Source: Planctomycetota bacterium
GTDB taxonomy: Bacteria; Planctomycetota; Phycisphaerae; WQYP01
Direction of reading: 5' to 3'
Assembly (NCBI GenBank): GCA_021809365.1
Contig: JAKBAC010000026.1
Coordinates: 1 to 25,036 of the forward strand
DNA length: 25,036 nt
Shown here: piece by piece, positions 16,068 to 24,870 of the stretch
Numbering within the stretch: the stretch's first letter is position 1
Layout of the letters: every line of letters starts with the position of its first letter
Program-made: the position numbers and the translations under genes
Notes under the pieces: generated by a model
Told to the model about the DNA's origin: nothing
The model's input: only the letters and a program-made list of their open reading frames with translations
Databases searched by the model: none

Positions 16068-16081
16068 ATCACCGTGGTGAT
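16068..16081. promoter_or_regulatory. Perfect 14-bp palindrome, possible operator
   Basis: ATCACCGTGGTGAT is a perfect palindrome 36 bases after the cytochrome c stop codon. It could be a dimeric repressor site or the small stem of a transcript end. No regulator gene lies next to it. Confidence 0.35.
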
Positions 16082-16085
16082 AACC

Positions 16086-16124
16086 CGGTGCCGTTTGCGC
16101 TCCCTGCGAACCTCAACGGCACCG
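16086..16124 (+). terminator. 10-bp inverted repeat after the cytochrome c gene
   Basis: CGGTGCCGTT (16086-16095) pairs perfectly with AACGGCACCG (16115-16124) across a 19-base loop. It lies 54 bases after the cytochrome c stop and may end that transcript, but no T-run follows (CATTATCATG), so a different role is possible. The stretch from here to 16257 shows only a 5-bp GACAG/CTGTC hairpin at 16203-16215. Confidence 0.4.
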
Positions 16125-16257
16125 CATTATCATGACGGTGCTCCGGGGGGTATCGTGTTGGCGGGGCATTACAGCCAGACCCGCGCAAAGTGTCACGCAC
16201 TCGACAGAAACTGTCACAGGCCCGGTGGACCGCCCGTCATTGCGGAAGGCTTGATTA

Positions 16258-16287
16258 TTGGGATATGTCGCAAAATCAGAGTAGATA
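16258..16287 (+). promoter_or_regulatory. Possible promoter of the glycosidase cluster
   Basis: TTGGGA (16258-16263) is followed after 18 bases by TAGATA (16282-16287). Each box matches four of six consensus positions at best, so this is a modest call. Its start point, near 16294, falls on the first base of the interleaved repeat structure that follows, which makes it more interesting than its score alone. Confidence 0.35.
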
Positions 16288-16294
16288 ATTCGCC

Positions 16295-16368
16295 AATTCA
16301 CTTGCACGGGCACAATGCCTTTAGTTAAAGTGAATTTTACATGCAAGGCGGATTGCATTGGCATTGTG
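16295..16368 (+). ncRNA. Candidate pseudoknotted leader RNA upstream of the GH127 gene
   Basis: Two perfect 9-bp complementary pairs are interleaved. AATTCACTT (16295-16303) pairs with AAGTGAATT (16328-16336), and CACAATGCC (16311-16319) pairs with GGCATTGTG (16360-16368). The order A, B, A', B' is that of an H-type pseudoknot, with loops of 7, 8 and 23 bases, long enough to span stems of this size. The 23-base loop holds a third hairpin, ATGCAA (16341-16346) with TTGCAT (16353-16358) around GGCGGA. It ends 41 bases before the GH127 start. It may be a riboswitch-like or protein-bound leader; overlapping DNA operators are the alternative. No known class is recognised. Confidence 0.45.
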
Positions 16369-16409
16369 ACGTGGCGGAAATAAGTTGGAGTCTGGCTGGA
16401 GAAACGGCG

Positions 16410-19400
16410 ATGTGTCATCAATGTGCTGACGGTCCATCCAATCATTCAGCGGTGCCATTTAATCGCCGCGAGTTTCTCAAGTTTGTGGCGGGCGCGGCAG
16501 CTCTGGCGGCGGTCGCGGACACGGCGAATTCCACCGCATACGCCGCAACAGCGGACGGCCGATATTCCAGCATTGAAGCCGTGCTGGCCTCTATGAAAGC
16601 GGAGCGTATTGCGCGGCGAACCCCGGTGGGCTATCAATCGTCTCCGGCCACCTCCGATCATACTGTTAAGTGGGTACAGGTGGATTTGGGGCGAAGCCGG
16701 AAAATCGATCACATCAGGCTCTTGCCGGTCTTGGTCAGCGACTTTACCGCCGCCTATTTTCCACAAAAATTCAAGATTGAGGTTTCTGACGATGAAAGTT
16801 TTACCGCATCCACCATTGTTTTTGACCACACGAAGTCCGTGTATCCTCCGCCGGGAGATAAAATTCTTTCTTTCCCGAGCCATGGAATTGCCGGTCGCTA
16901 CGTGCGACTGACCGCCACGCGGTTACTCAAAAAACGGCTGATGCTTTCCAAGCTTGAAGTATGGTCCGACGGCCATAATGTGGCGGAAGGTTGCCGCGTG
17001 ACCGATTCGGATCAGATGGTGGTTTATGATGCGGCGGCCGGCGGATATATTACGCCGGCGAAGCTTGCCCACGGCACAAATTCCGATCAACCCGCCTATG
17101 AACTACTGCGGAAGGTGTATCCCGAAATGCCGGATTACAATATGGTCACGTTCTTAACCGTGCTAAGCGGGGTAATCGCTCCGCTGACCCGCCAAGCGCG
17201 GCCGCAGGGAGAGGGCGTGGTTACGGACAATCCCGGCAATGTGATACCTGTCGGCCGTTGGAAGCCAGTACGCTTACAAGCCCGCATTCCGGAAGGGCGG
17301 GATGTGAAAATCGGCGGCGGATTATTTAAGAAAGTCATGGAAAACAACATCGGCTATCTGCTCAACAGCTTCAGCGTGCCGGAACTGCTGCGATTTTTCC
17401 ATGCACGGGCGGGCAAGGCCAATCCACCGGGATTGCCGCCGCCGATTCCATTCTGGGACACCGATTTACCCGGTTCCAACGCCGGTCGCTTTATGATGGG
17501 AGCGGGCAATACCCTGCGCTGGATGGAACATGCCCGGTTACGAAACCGTCTTAATGAGATCGTTGACGGCATTGCGGAATGTCAGGAACCGGATGGTTTT
17601 GCCATGGGATACCATCAGAAAACCATCTTCTATTCAGAGCACGGCAATTACACCCGATCATGGGTTACGCACGGACTGGTTGACGCGGGGTATGCGGGCA
17701 ATCACAAAGCTTTTCAGGTCATTCGCAATTTCGCCGACTGGTTTAATCAATGTCCCTATCTGCCGCAGTTGCTGCGTCGAGCCGGTTTTGGCGTACAGGG
17801 AATGATTCCCAGCACCCGGCTCTACTTTACTCCCGTGGGCCGGCCGGAAGATATTCAGGTCATGCAACGCTATTATCAGGAAAATTACTGGTTGGAAATG
17901 CTGGCCAATCGTGATCCCGCCGCCATCTGGCTTTACCCTTATGATCATCCACACTGTTATCTGCTGACCGCCGTTACACCTTATTTGGATCAGTACCGTG
18001 CCACCGGGGAGAAAAAATATCTAGAAGCGGTATTGGGGGCATGGGATCTGTACCATTGCCAGTGGCAGCATATCGGTGGAGCCATATCAATATGTGAATG
18101 TTATTTTTTTCCTCCCAAGTCCGCGTTTCTCAACCTCAAAACCGGAGAAAACTGCGGCAGCAGTTTCTGGGTAAGCCTCAATCACAGCCTGCATCAGTTG
18201 TTTCCCGTGGATGAGAAATATTCCAATGAAATTGAAAAGTCAATCTATAACGTGCTGATTGCGAATCAAGCGGGTGACAGCGGCATTCGTTATCACACCA
18301 ATCTCAATGGCCGCAAGGAAATAGGAACAGCGCGCAACACCTGTTGCGAAGGCCAGGGCACCCGCCAACTGGGATCTTTGCCGCAATATATTTATTCAGT
18401 GGATTCAGGCGGCATCTTCATTAATTTGTTCGCCGCATCCGCGCTCACATTTCGCAAAGGCACCGGCTGCGCCACGTTCACAATGACCACGGAGTTTCCA
18501 TATCAGCCGGAGGTGAAAATCGCGATCACGGCGTCCCGGCCCATGAAGGTCAAGGTCCGCCTGCGTATACCGCAATGGGCGGCCAGGGATATGCCCATTA
18601 TCATCAATGGAAAATCAGCCGCCGTCGGAACTCCCGGAACCTACCACATTCTAGATCGCACCTGGTCTGATGGGGACACCGTTGCCTTTACGCTTCCCAT
18701 GAATTTTCGGCTGACGTTGTATACCGGCATTGACCAGGTCACGGATGGCCTGCGTTACGCTCTTGAATATGGCCCGTTACTGATGGCTGCGGTCTCGGCA
18801 AACGCGGACCGTGCCGCGAAACGCCTATCCCCGCATAAAGCCCGGAAATTGGCAAGAAATGTAACCGGGTCAACCCAATGGAACCTCATGGCTGCCACAG
18901 ACGTGATTGAATTGCCGGTGACCGCCGATGAGCTTTCCGGGCGGCTTACGCCCATCGCCGATCAACCCCTGCACTTTGCCATTGATGGCGATCCAGACCA
19001 CAAGTTTATGCCCTATTGGCAGATTGATCAGGAACTTTTCACCTGCTTTCCCGTCCTAAAAACACCGACATCCTATCCCCGCAGCGCCATCGGACCCGAT
19101 GACTTGGCGCTGGCGAGCAAGGGTGCAACGGCACGCTCTGATAGTGAATTGTCAACAGCCCGGGGCTGTACCGCCAAACTTATTGACGGCATCGTCGCCA
19201 CGCCCGCTGATTTTTCCCGTAACCGCTGGCGCTCGGCGGAAACACCCCATCCACATTGGGTGGAAGTGAAATTGCCGAAGGAGGAAATTATAGGCAAAGT
19301 GGTCATTGACTTCGCTGATCCACTGGATCATCCCACCAGTTTTCAAGGGCTGATACTTCTGGATGGAAAAGAACATCCGATTTTTGATGTAACAAATTAT

Positions 19401-19538
19401 CCCGGATGGCGCAAATACGTGGCACAAATTTCGCCGGTCCGCACCGATACATTCCGATTGATTATTCGCGAGTCCGCTGATCCGCTGCACCCGAACGCCG
19501 CTCAAATCAGCCAAATTGAACTGTATCCTCCCGTGTAA
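16410..19538 (+). CDS. Exported GH127-type beta-L-arabinofuranosidase with flanking discoidin-like domains
   Basis: 1042 residues. A twin-arginine signal (NRREFLKFVAGAAALAA) sends it out by the Tat route. An F5/8-type-C-like domain (about 50-205: WVQVDLGRSRKIDHIRL, YVRLTATRL) precedes the glycosidase domain (about 300-760, PF07944 type). The zinc-thiolate site of GH127 is visible as E580-N-C582 and C645-C646 (TCCEGQGTRQLGSLPQYIY); one of the paired cysteines is the nucleophile in known enzymes, and E563 in ICEC is a likely general acid/base. A second discoidin-like domain forms the C-terminus (about 896-1042). ATG 16410 has GGAG 8 bases upstream, while the earlier ATG 16341 lacks one and lies inside the leader structure. 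GH146 is a close alternative. It leads the cluster with the esterase and GH31. Confidence 0.88.
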   Translation: MCHQCADGPSNHSAVPFNRREFLKFVAGAAALAAVADTANSTAYAATADGRYSSIEAVLASMKAERIARRTPVGYQSSPATSDHTVKWVQVDLGRSRKIDHIRLLPVLVSDFTAAYFPQKFKIEVSDDESFTASTIVFDHTKSVYPPPGDKILSFPSHGIAGRYVRLTATRLLKKRLMLSKLEVWSDGHNVAEGCRVTDSDQMVVYDAAAGGYITPAKLAHGTNSDQPAYELLRKVYPEMPDYNMVTFLTVLSGVIAPLTRQARPQGEGVVTDNPGNVIPVGRWKPVRLQARIPEGRDVKIGGGLFKKVMENNIGYLLNSFSVPELLRFFHARAGKANPPGLPPPIPFWDTDLPGSNAGRFMMGAGNTLRWMEHARLRNRLNEIVDGIAECQEPDGFAMGYHQKTIFYSEHGNYTRSWVTHGLVDAGYAGNHKAFQVIRNFADWFNQCPYLPQLLRRAGFGVQGMIPSTRLYFTPVGRPEDIQVMQRYYQENYWLEMLANRDPAAIWLYPYDHPHCYLLTAVTPYLDQYRATGEKKYLEAVLGAWDLYHCQWQHIGGAISICECYFFPPKSAFLNLKTGENCGSSFWVSLNHSLHQLFPVDEKYSNEIEKSIYNVLIANQAGDSGIRYHTNLNGRKEIGTARNTCCEGQGTRQLGSLPQYIYSVDSGGIFINLFAASALTFRKGTGCATFTMTTEFPYQPEVKIAITASRPMKVKVRLRIPQWAARDMPIIINGKSAAVGTPGTYHILDRTWSDGDTVAFTLPMNFRLTLYTGIDQVTDGLRYALEYGPLLMAAVSANADRAAKRLSPHKARKLARNVTGSTQWNLMAATDVIELPVTADELSGRLTPIADQPLHFAIDGDPDHKFMPYWQIDQELFTCFPVLKTPTSYPRSAIGPDDLALASKGATARSDSELSTARGCTAKLIDGIVATPADFSRNRWRSAETPHPHWVEVKLPKEEIIGKVVIDFADPLDHPTSFQGLILLDGKEHPIFDVTNYPGWRKYVAQISPVRTDTFRLIIRESADPLHPNAAQISQIELYPPV

Positions 19539-19619
19539 CCGCGTCAAGACCGACAGCTTGGGCCGGCGATGGAAGAATAAACGTGTAGATGCCATCATTG
19601 ATTTCAACGAGGTTCCGCC

Positions 19620-20582
19620 ATGTTAAAAAATCGCTTCATTGTTGCGGCTTGCACGCTGCTGCTGACATCATCGGCCCTGGCGTTTGGTGCCGGACCGCGG
19701 GTTATACCGGTATGGCCTCATTTGCATCTTACCGCGGCACAACGCGTATATAAGATTGTGCTAAATGCAAAGTTCGGCCGACTCGTGATGGCACCGGTGC
19801 TCTGGCCCACGTTAACGGTATATCCCGCCGCCGATCCCAACGGTTGCGCGGTGATTTGTTGCCCCGGCGGAGGCTACGGTGTGCTGGCGATCCATTGGGA
19901 GGGTTCACGCGTGGCACACTGGCTTAACAGCATGGGTGTAACGTGTTTTGTGCTGCGCTATCGCCTGCCGGAAGGCAAGCTGCCGCATGGCGGCGTTCCA
20001 TGGCCGCTGCAGGATATTCGCCGTTCCATGCAGATTGTTCGGGCGAAGGCGAAAAAGTGGCACATCAACCCGCACGACATCGGTGTCGCCGGCTTTTCCG
20101 CCGGTGGATCGGTGGCATCACTGGCCGGCGTTCATTGGCTGCCCGGCAATCCCAATGCTAAAAATCCGCTGAATCGGATCAGTACGCGGCCCGATTTTCT
20201 GATTCTCGGCTATCCAGTGATTTCCATGATGCCCGCCATCTGCCATATCGGGTCGCGTGACAATCTGCTTGGCAAAGATCCACCAAAGGATGTTGCGGAA
20301 TATTTCTCAAGCGAATTAAATGTCACACCGCTTACACCCCCCTCATTTATTTGTTATGCCCAAAATGATTCAGTGGTGTCGCCGCAAAATGAAATTCGCT
20401 TTTATCATGCCCTCAAACGCAACGGTGTACCCGCCGAATTGCGGGTATACAAAAGCGGCAATCATGGTTTTGTGACCGGCTCCAAGCAGGGTGTGGACCG
20501 TTGGTCTGGCGCGTGTGGACGATGGCTGCGAAAAATGCGCTTTATCGGCCCCGACCATGCGGCCGCGGATCCTCGTAAGTAA
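19620..20582 (+). CDS. Secreted alpha/beta-hydrolase esterase
   Basis: 320 residues with a signal peptide (1-23, cut near LAFGA). The oxyanion motif CPGGGYG, nucleophile motif GFSAGG (S160), acid D250 in QNDSVVSP and H282 in GNHGF give a full catalytic triad. The fold and motif order match the acetyl-xylan-esterase-like/BD-FAE group of carbohydrate esterases, which strip acetyl or similar groups from hemicellulose or pectin. Its place between the GH127 and GH31 genes, all exported, supports a role in removing acyl groups that block the glycosidases. GAGG lies 7 bases before ATG 19620. The exact acyl substrate is not evident. Confidence 0.88.
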   Translation: MLKNRFIVAACTLLLTSSALAFGAGPRVIPVWPHLHLTAAQRVYKIVLNAKFGRLVMAPVLWPTLTVYPAADPNGCAVICCPGGGYGVLAIHWEGSRVAHWLNSMGVTCFVLRYRLPEGKLPHGGVPWPLQDIRRSMQIVRAKAKKWHINPHDIGVAGFSAGGSVASLAGVHWLPGNPNAKNPLNRISTRPDFLILGYPVISMMPAICHIGSRDNLLGKDPPKDVAEYFSSELNVTPLTPPSFICYAQNDSVVSPQNEIRFYHALKRNGVPAELRVYKSGNHGFVTGSKQGVDRWSGACGRWLRKMRFIGPDHAAADPRK

Positions 20583-20733
20583 GTGATCGTATGGCTGGCG
20601 GTGCCGGCCCCGACAGGTTTTTAAAGTTCCAGCAATGAATTCGGGCCAGGAAAGTTCAGTTGATAAATGTAGGCTCATTGAGCAGGTTTCATTTTTTGCA
20701 TTTGGGATATGAATTACCAAGGGAATGGATTTT

Positions 20734-23700
20734 ATGAATGATCGTCGTGATTTTCTCAAGATGACCCAGGCCATTGTCTTATCCGCGATGGCCAAACCGG
20801 TGGATTCCGCCACAAAAAGCTCTTTGGGCTCAGTTGACAGTGCCGTCGTAAAGGCGAGGGTAATTCAGATTGCCATCGGAAACAAAACTCTGCGTGTGCA
20901 GGCCCTTGAAACGGACATCCTCCGACTTGATCTGCTGGCACATGACAGGGATGATCCCCATACACCTGTGTTGGATCCTCATGCTGTTTTCTCCTGTGAT
21001 CCCGCTGCAAAAATCAGCCATACCGCCGCTTCCATACGGCTTCATACGAAACACTTTGAACTGCTCATCAACCGAAATCCGTGTCGACTGACCCTGCTGG
21101 ATGCACAAGACAAAGTACTCCTGTATCAAACTTCAGGTGAATCATTATGGGTGGACCCAGAGGATCAGGCTCGGAATGGTTTTACATTTCGGTGTGGGAA
21201 AAGCGAGCATTTTTACGGCATCCGCACGTCCGGATGTTATCAATCCGATGCTGTTTGGACCTACCAAAATCACCCACTGCCCATGATTAAAGATGGCCGC
21301 GGAATGAAAAATGGTATGTATACTGTTGAAGCTGGCAAGCAGGGAAGCGGCGGAGCGCCGTTTGCGTGGACGACCAATGGTTATGGAATTCTGGTTGATT
21401 CAGATGGCGGGTATTTTCAGATGGAAGCCGGGAAGATCGGCTTTCATTACGGCAACCCGGAACCGGCACAGTATCCAAAACAGAATAGTTACGGTCGACA
21501 TTACTTCCGCCCGAACAGTCTGACTGTCTTTCTATTTGTCGGCAATCCCCGGGATATTTTCCGTTCCCTGGCCCAGGCCTGTGGTAAGATGCCGCTGTTT
21601 CCAAAATGGGCGTATGGATTCACCAATTCTCAATGGGGTACCGATCAGAAGTCGCTGCGGGAATATCTACAAACATACCGCGCGCAGGATATTCCCATTG
21701 ACAATTTTACTCTGGATTTTGACTGGAAAGACTGGGGGGCCAGCCATTATGGAGAATTTCGATGGAATCCCGTGAAATATCCGCAGGCTCTGTATCCATC
21801 AAATAATCCCGATGCGCTGATCAATTGGACCCGTGCCTTGGAATGTAAAATTACCGGAATCATGAAGCCGCGTATTATTATCAGCACTGTCTACGGGCAT
21901 GCCAACCCGATGACGACGCAAGGTGCGGCAGCCAAAAAATCAGGTATTTTTCTCCCGACCGAAAAAGCAATCCCGGATTATTTTTCCAAATTGCTGACCA
22001 TCGGTCTGGATTTTTATAAGCCAATATGTCGCCAATGGTATTGGCGCGCCACATGGGTGCATCAGTGTATGCAACATGGTATCGCCGGCTTCTGGAATGA
22101 TGAAGCGGATTTTGCCTATATGGGCAATTTCGAATTCCTGCACATGCAGCAGGCCCTGTATGAAGGCCAACGGCAGAATCGCCCGCGCCATCGTGTCTGG
22201 TCCATGAACCGGAACTTTTACCTCGGAGCACAGCGTTTCGCTTATGCCACCTGGTCAGGGGATATTAAAACCGGATTTCAAGTCATGCGGCAACAGACCC
22301 TGGCGATGATCAACACAATGAATCTCGGTCAGATGCGATGGGCACAGGATACCGGCGGGTTTATCGGCCATCCCACCCCGGAATGCTACACGCGCTGGTT
22401 CCAATTTACCGCGGTATGTCCGACCTTACGTACCCACTGCACGCTGGGAGAACGCCGTCAGCCATGGGTCTTTGGTGATCAGGCTTGTCAAGCCGTCAAA
22501 CAGGCCATCCGCCAGCGCTATAGTTGGTTCTTCTATACTTACGCCATTGATCATGACGCCTGCACCCGCACGGGTATAGGTATCGTCCGGCCCTTAACCT
22601 TTGATTATCCCGATGATCACACGGTCGCCGCCATGAGCGACCAATGGATGTTCGGCGATTGGATACTGGCGGCCCCTGTGTTGGAAAAATTGGGGAACCG
22701 CAAGGGTGAAGCGATGGAAAGAAGAATTTATCTTCCGAAAGGCGATTGGATCGATTATTTCCGTGGCACGCAGCTATCCGGCGGACAATGGATCACTTAT
22801 CGGCTTAATGCGGAGAGTTGGATGGATTGGCCCTTGTTTATCAAGGCAGGTGCCATTATTCCCACCGCTGATCCTGTAAAGGCCATTCATACCGCCAAAC
22901 CGGAAATGATTTATCTGGATATTTATCCCGCCAAGCGGGAAAGCCACGGAAAATTTTATGATGATGACGGTGATTCCTATGATTATCAGCATGGCATGTT
23001 CCATCAGCAGAGCATTTCCGTGAAGCGGTTTTCCTCCGTTCATACTGAAATACATCTTTCCGCAAATTCCGGCAGGTATCAATCGTCCGTACAAAATTTC
23101 GTGTTGCGTGTCCATGGGCATGCAGCGCGGAAGGTGATGATAAATGACTTGGCGGTCAATGCGGTAATCGATGGTTATGCGCTTTTGCAAACTCCATCAG
23201 GATGGTTTACGGATGTGGATGTCATCGGACCGGTAACGTATATCAAGATCCCCGCCGGACAGAAGCTTACGGTGCAACTTCATGGTCAGCAAATGATCCG
23301 TAAGGATGTCGAAATCCTGAGCTCCGGGGATGCGTCACTGTCCGGTCCTGCGCCATCAATAGTACCTTTACAAAACAGCCTGCAGATGTATGCTGGATCG
23401 CACCTGTTCGCTCTGGCTGCCTGCCAGCGTCCCACAGTGGCCACCAAATACCATGGTTATACTGCGGGCGGATACATTACCGGTTTTTCATTACCAGGTA
23501 CGGCAGCGACCTTTTATCTCCGTCGACGCAAATCCGGAAGCTATCTGGTGACGTTCCGCGTAGCCAATGCGGATATCAATGCCGTTAAAACCATAAATGT
23601 TTACGTCAACGGTCTTTTGACCAGTGAATTGCGAATCGCATCACTGGCCGGTTGGAATGACTGGGAAAATATTGAAATGTATCTGCCCCTGGCAATGGGC

Positions 23701-23790
23701 AATAATACGATCATGCTGCGGTACGATCAAAATAATACGGGAAAAATTAATTTGGATAGCGTACATATTCCATGGGAACCATCAATCTAA
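20734..23790 (+). CDS. Exported GH31 alpha-glycosidase with C-terminal carbohydrate-binding module
   Basis: 1018 residues. A Tat-like signal (NDRRDFLKMTQAIVLSAMAK) begins it. An N-terminal beta-sandwich leads into the GH31 barrel, which starts near LFPKWAYGFTNSQWGTD. The nucleophile is D456 in GFWNDEADF, the probable acid/base D510 in WSGDI, and WAQDTGGF (D539) matches the conserved GH31 WSxDIGGF site. After the C-terminal sheets comes a CBM35/CBM6-like module (about 885-1015, ending INLDSVHIP). GH31 enzymes cleave alpha-xylosides, alpha-glucosides or alpha-galactosides; which one is not settled here. ATG 20734 is preferred over 20725 because AAGGGA lies 9 bases before it but would touch the other. 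No terminator is visible in 23791-23898. Confidence 0.9.
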   Translation: MNDRRDFLKMTQAIVLSAMAKPVDSATKSSLGSVDSAVVKARVIQIAIGNKTLRVQALETDILRLDLLAHDRDDPHTPVLDPHAVFSCDPAAKISHTAASIRLHTKHFELLINRNPCRLTLLDAQDKVLLYQTSGESLWVDPEDQARNGFTFRCGKSEHFYGIRTSGCYQSDAVWTYQNHPLPMIKDGRGMKNGMYTVEAGKQGSGGAPFAWTTNGYGILVDSDGGYFQMEAGKIGFHYGNPEPAQYPKQNSYGRHYFRPNSLTVFLFVGNPRDIFRSLAQACGKMPLFPKWAYGFTNSQWGTDQKSLREYLQTYRAQDIPIDNFTLDFDWKDWGASHYGEFRWNPVKYPQALYPSNNPDALINWTRALECKITGIMKPRIIISTVYGHANPMTTQGAAAKKSGIFLPTEKAIPDYFSKLLTIGLDFYKPICRQWYWRATWVHQCMQHGIAGFWNDEADFAYMGNFEFLHMQQALYEGQRQNRPRHRVWSMNRNFYLGAQRFAYATWSGDIKTGFQVMRQQTLAMINTMNLGQMRWAQDTGGFIGHPTPECYTRWFQFTAVCPTLRTHCTLGERRQPWVFGDQACQAVKQAIRQRYSWFFYTYAIDHDACTRTGIGIVRPLTFDYPDDHTVAAMSDQWMFGDWILAAPVLEKLGNRKGEAMERRIYLPKGDWIDYFRGTQLSGGQWITYRLNAESWMDWPLFIKAGAIIPTADPVKAIHTAKPEMIYLDIYPAKRESHGKFYDDDGDSYDYQHGMFHQQSISVKRFSSVHTEIHLSANSGRYQSSVQNFVLRVHGHAARKVMINDLAVNAVIDGYALLQTPSGWFTDVDVIGPVTYIKIPAGQKLTVQLHGQQMIRKDVEILSSGDASLSGPAPSIVPLQNSLQMYAGSHLFALAACQRPTVATKYHGYTAGGYITGFSLPGTAATFYLRRRKSGSYLVTFRVANADINAVKTINVYVNGLLTSELRIASLAGWNDWENIEMYLPLAMGNNTIMLRYDQNNTGKINLDSVHIPWEPSI

Positions 23791-23898
23791 CTGAGTCTAC
23801 ATGAAAGGCTCTTGGGTTTCTCTGCGGTTAAAACCAGAATGTGTGCAATCTTAAATATCGAAACCCGCCAACAGCATCAGAGAGGATGCCTGCCACAT

Positions 23899-23937
23899 AA
23901 AAAAAAAGCCCCGGCCAGCTTCATCTGACCGGGGCTT
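23899..23937 (-). terminator. Rho-independent terminator of the PEP-CTERM gene
   Basis: On the minus strand a GC-rich stem (23925-23937 with 23906-23918, one mismatch, 6-base loop) is followed by a run of nine T (23907-23899). It lies about 60 bases after the PEP-CTERM stop codon. It is one of the two strongest terminators in the window, the other being that of the rRNA operon. Confidence 0.92.
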
Positions 23938-23995
23938 CAAGAGAGTAAGGAGTTTCCTATGAATCGCTTCCTGATCCAGCGGTTTTATTCCGGAA

Positions 23996-24832
23996 TCAGG
24001 CGGATTTGTTCTTATCCTTACGTTTGCGGCCAACCAGCAGGATGCCCGCACCCATCAGCGCCACGACGCCAAGGGCGGCTGGCTCGGGAACGCTGGCATA
24101 AGATGCAAGAAACTGGCTTTCAACCGCTTGCTTTTGTGCAAGAGTCAATACGGAGTTGTAGATCTGGATTTCAGCGATCTCACCAGTAAAATCGGGCGAA
24201 AAGTTGGCTCCGGTGCCGATAATGGAAATGGTCCCCTGAAATGCGTTACTTGGATTGAAGGTTCCATCAGCGGCACCGTTCAAGCGATAGATCCCGCTGT
24301 TCGCAGCTCCGTCGATACCCGATATACTCAAGCTGGAAAAGGCACCTTGCGGGACTGCGTTTGTACCTGACCCGTAGCCGACCACCGAAGCCCTCAGGGC
24401 TTCCTGATTACCACTATAGACACGCCAATTAAGGGAACCTGCTGAGCCGCTGCCGATAATGGAATTAGAGCTGGTGTTGCTCCAAAGGGTGTAAGTCATG
24501 ATCGTGAATCCACTGGCCGTCGTTAAGTCCAGAGGCGTGGTTATTCCCATCGCCCCGGTGGTATCGGTGACGAAGGAAACGGCGCTGGAGCCATTGGCGG
24601 TTGCGTTGGATACCAGCGTGGGCTTGGCACCACCTGCCGCACTGGTAAAGGTGGCGTTGTCGCCGTTGCCGGAGGAATCGGTCCAGACGCCGGTGCTCGC
24701 GTTGTAATTAACGGCCTTGTAGTCGACGAGTGGAACCGGCGTAGCTTGGACCGGCGCACCACCGAGGCCTCCGATGGCGGCCAGGCCGCCGCAGGCCAAC
24801 AACATGGTGGATAAACCAACTGTGCGTTTCAT
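23996..24832 (-). CDS. PEP-CTERM surface protein with LamG-like domain
   Basis: 278 residues: a signal peptide (MKRTVGLSTMLLACGGLAAIGG, likely cut after VQA), a LamG/concanavalin-A-like beta-sandwich (about 32-240: YNASTGVWTDSSGNGDNATF, then FTGEIAEIQIYNSVLTLAQK) and a classic PEP-CTERM tail with VPEP at 248-251, a hydrophobic helix (252-268) and a basic end (RKRKDKNK). The tail is recognised by exosortase-type sorting enzymes and marks envelope or exopolymer proteins. The exosortase itself is not in the window. The start at 24832 is supported by AAGGAG 6 bases upstream; the frame stays open upstream but that part is not homologous-looking. No known ligand can be named. Confidence 0.92.
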   Translation of the reverse strand: MKRTVGLSTMLLACGGLAAIGGLGGAPVQATPVPLVDYKAVNYNASTGVWTDSSGNGDNATFTSAAGGAKPTLVSNATANGSSAVSFVTDTTGAMGITTPLDLTTASGFTIMTYTLWSNTSSNSIIGSGSAGSLNWRVYSGNQEALRASVVGYGSGTNAVPQGAFSSLSISGIDGAANSGIYRLNGAADGTFNPSNAFQGTISIIGTGANFSPDFTGEIAEIQIYNSVLTLAQKQAVESQFLASYASVPEPAALGVVALMGAGILLVGRKRKDKNKSA

Positions 24833-24844
24833 GAGAAACTCCTT

Positions 24845-24857
24845 GCTCTTCAAGAGC
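24845..24857 (-). promoter_or_regulatory. Small palindrome just upstream of the PEP-CTERM ribosome site
   Basis: On the minus strand GCTCTTGAAGAGC, a 5-bp stem with a 3-base loop (6 bp if tightened), ends one base before AAGGAG of the PEP-CTERM gene. It could shield or expose the ribosome site, or stabilise the 5' end of the message. Confidence 0.35.
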
Positions 24858-24870
24858 GAAAAACACTTCT

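Noticed and set aside
16341..16409. Upstream ATG 16341 as the GH127 start
   Set aside because: It would put 23 extra residues before the Tat signal, lacks a ribosome site and falls in the leader structure; ATG 16410 has GGAG 8 bases upstream.
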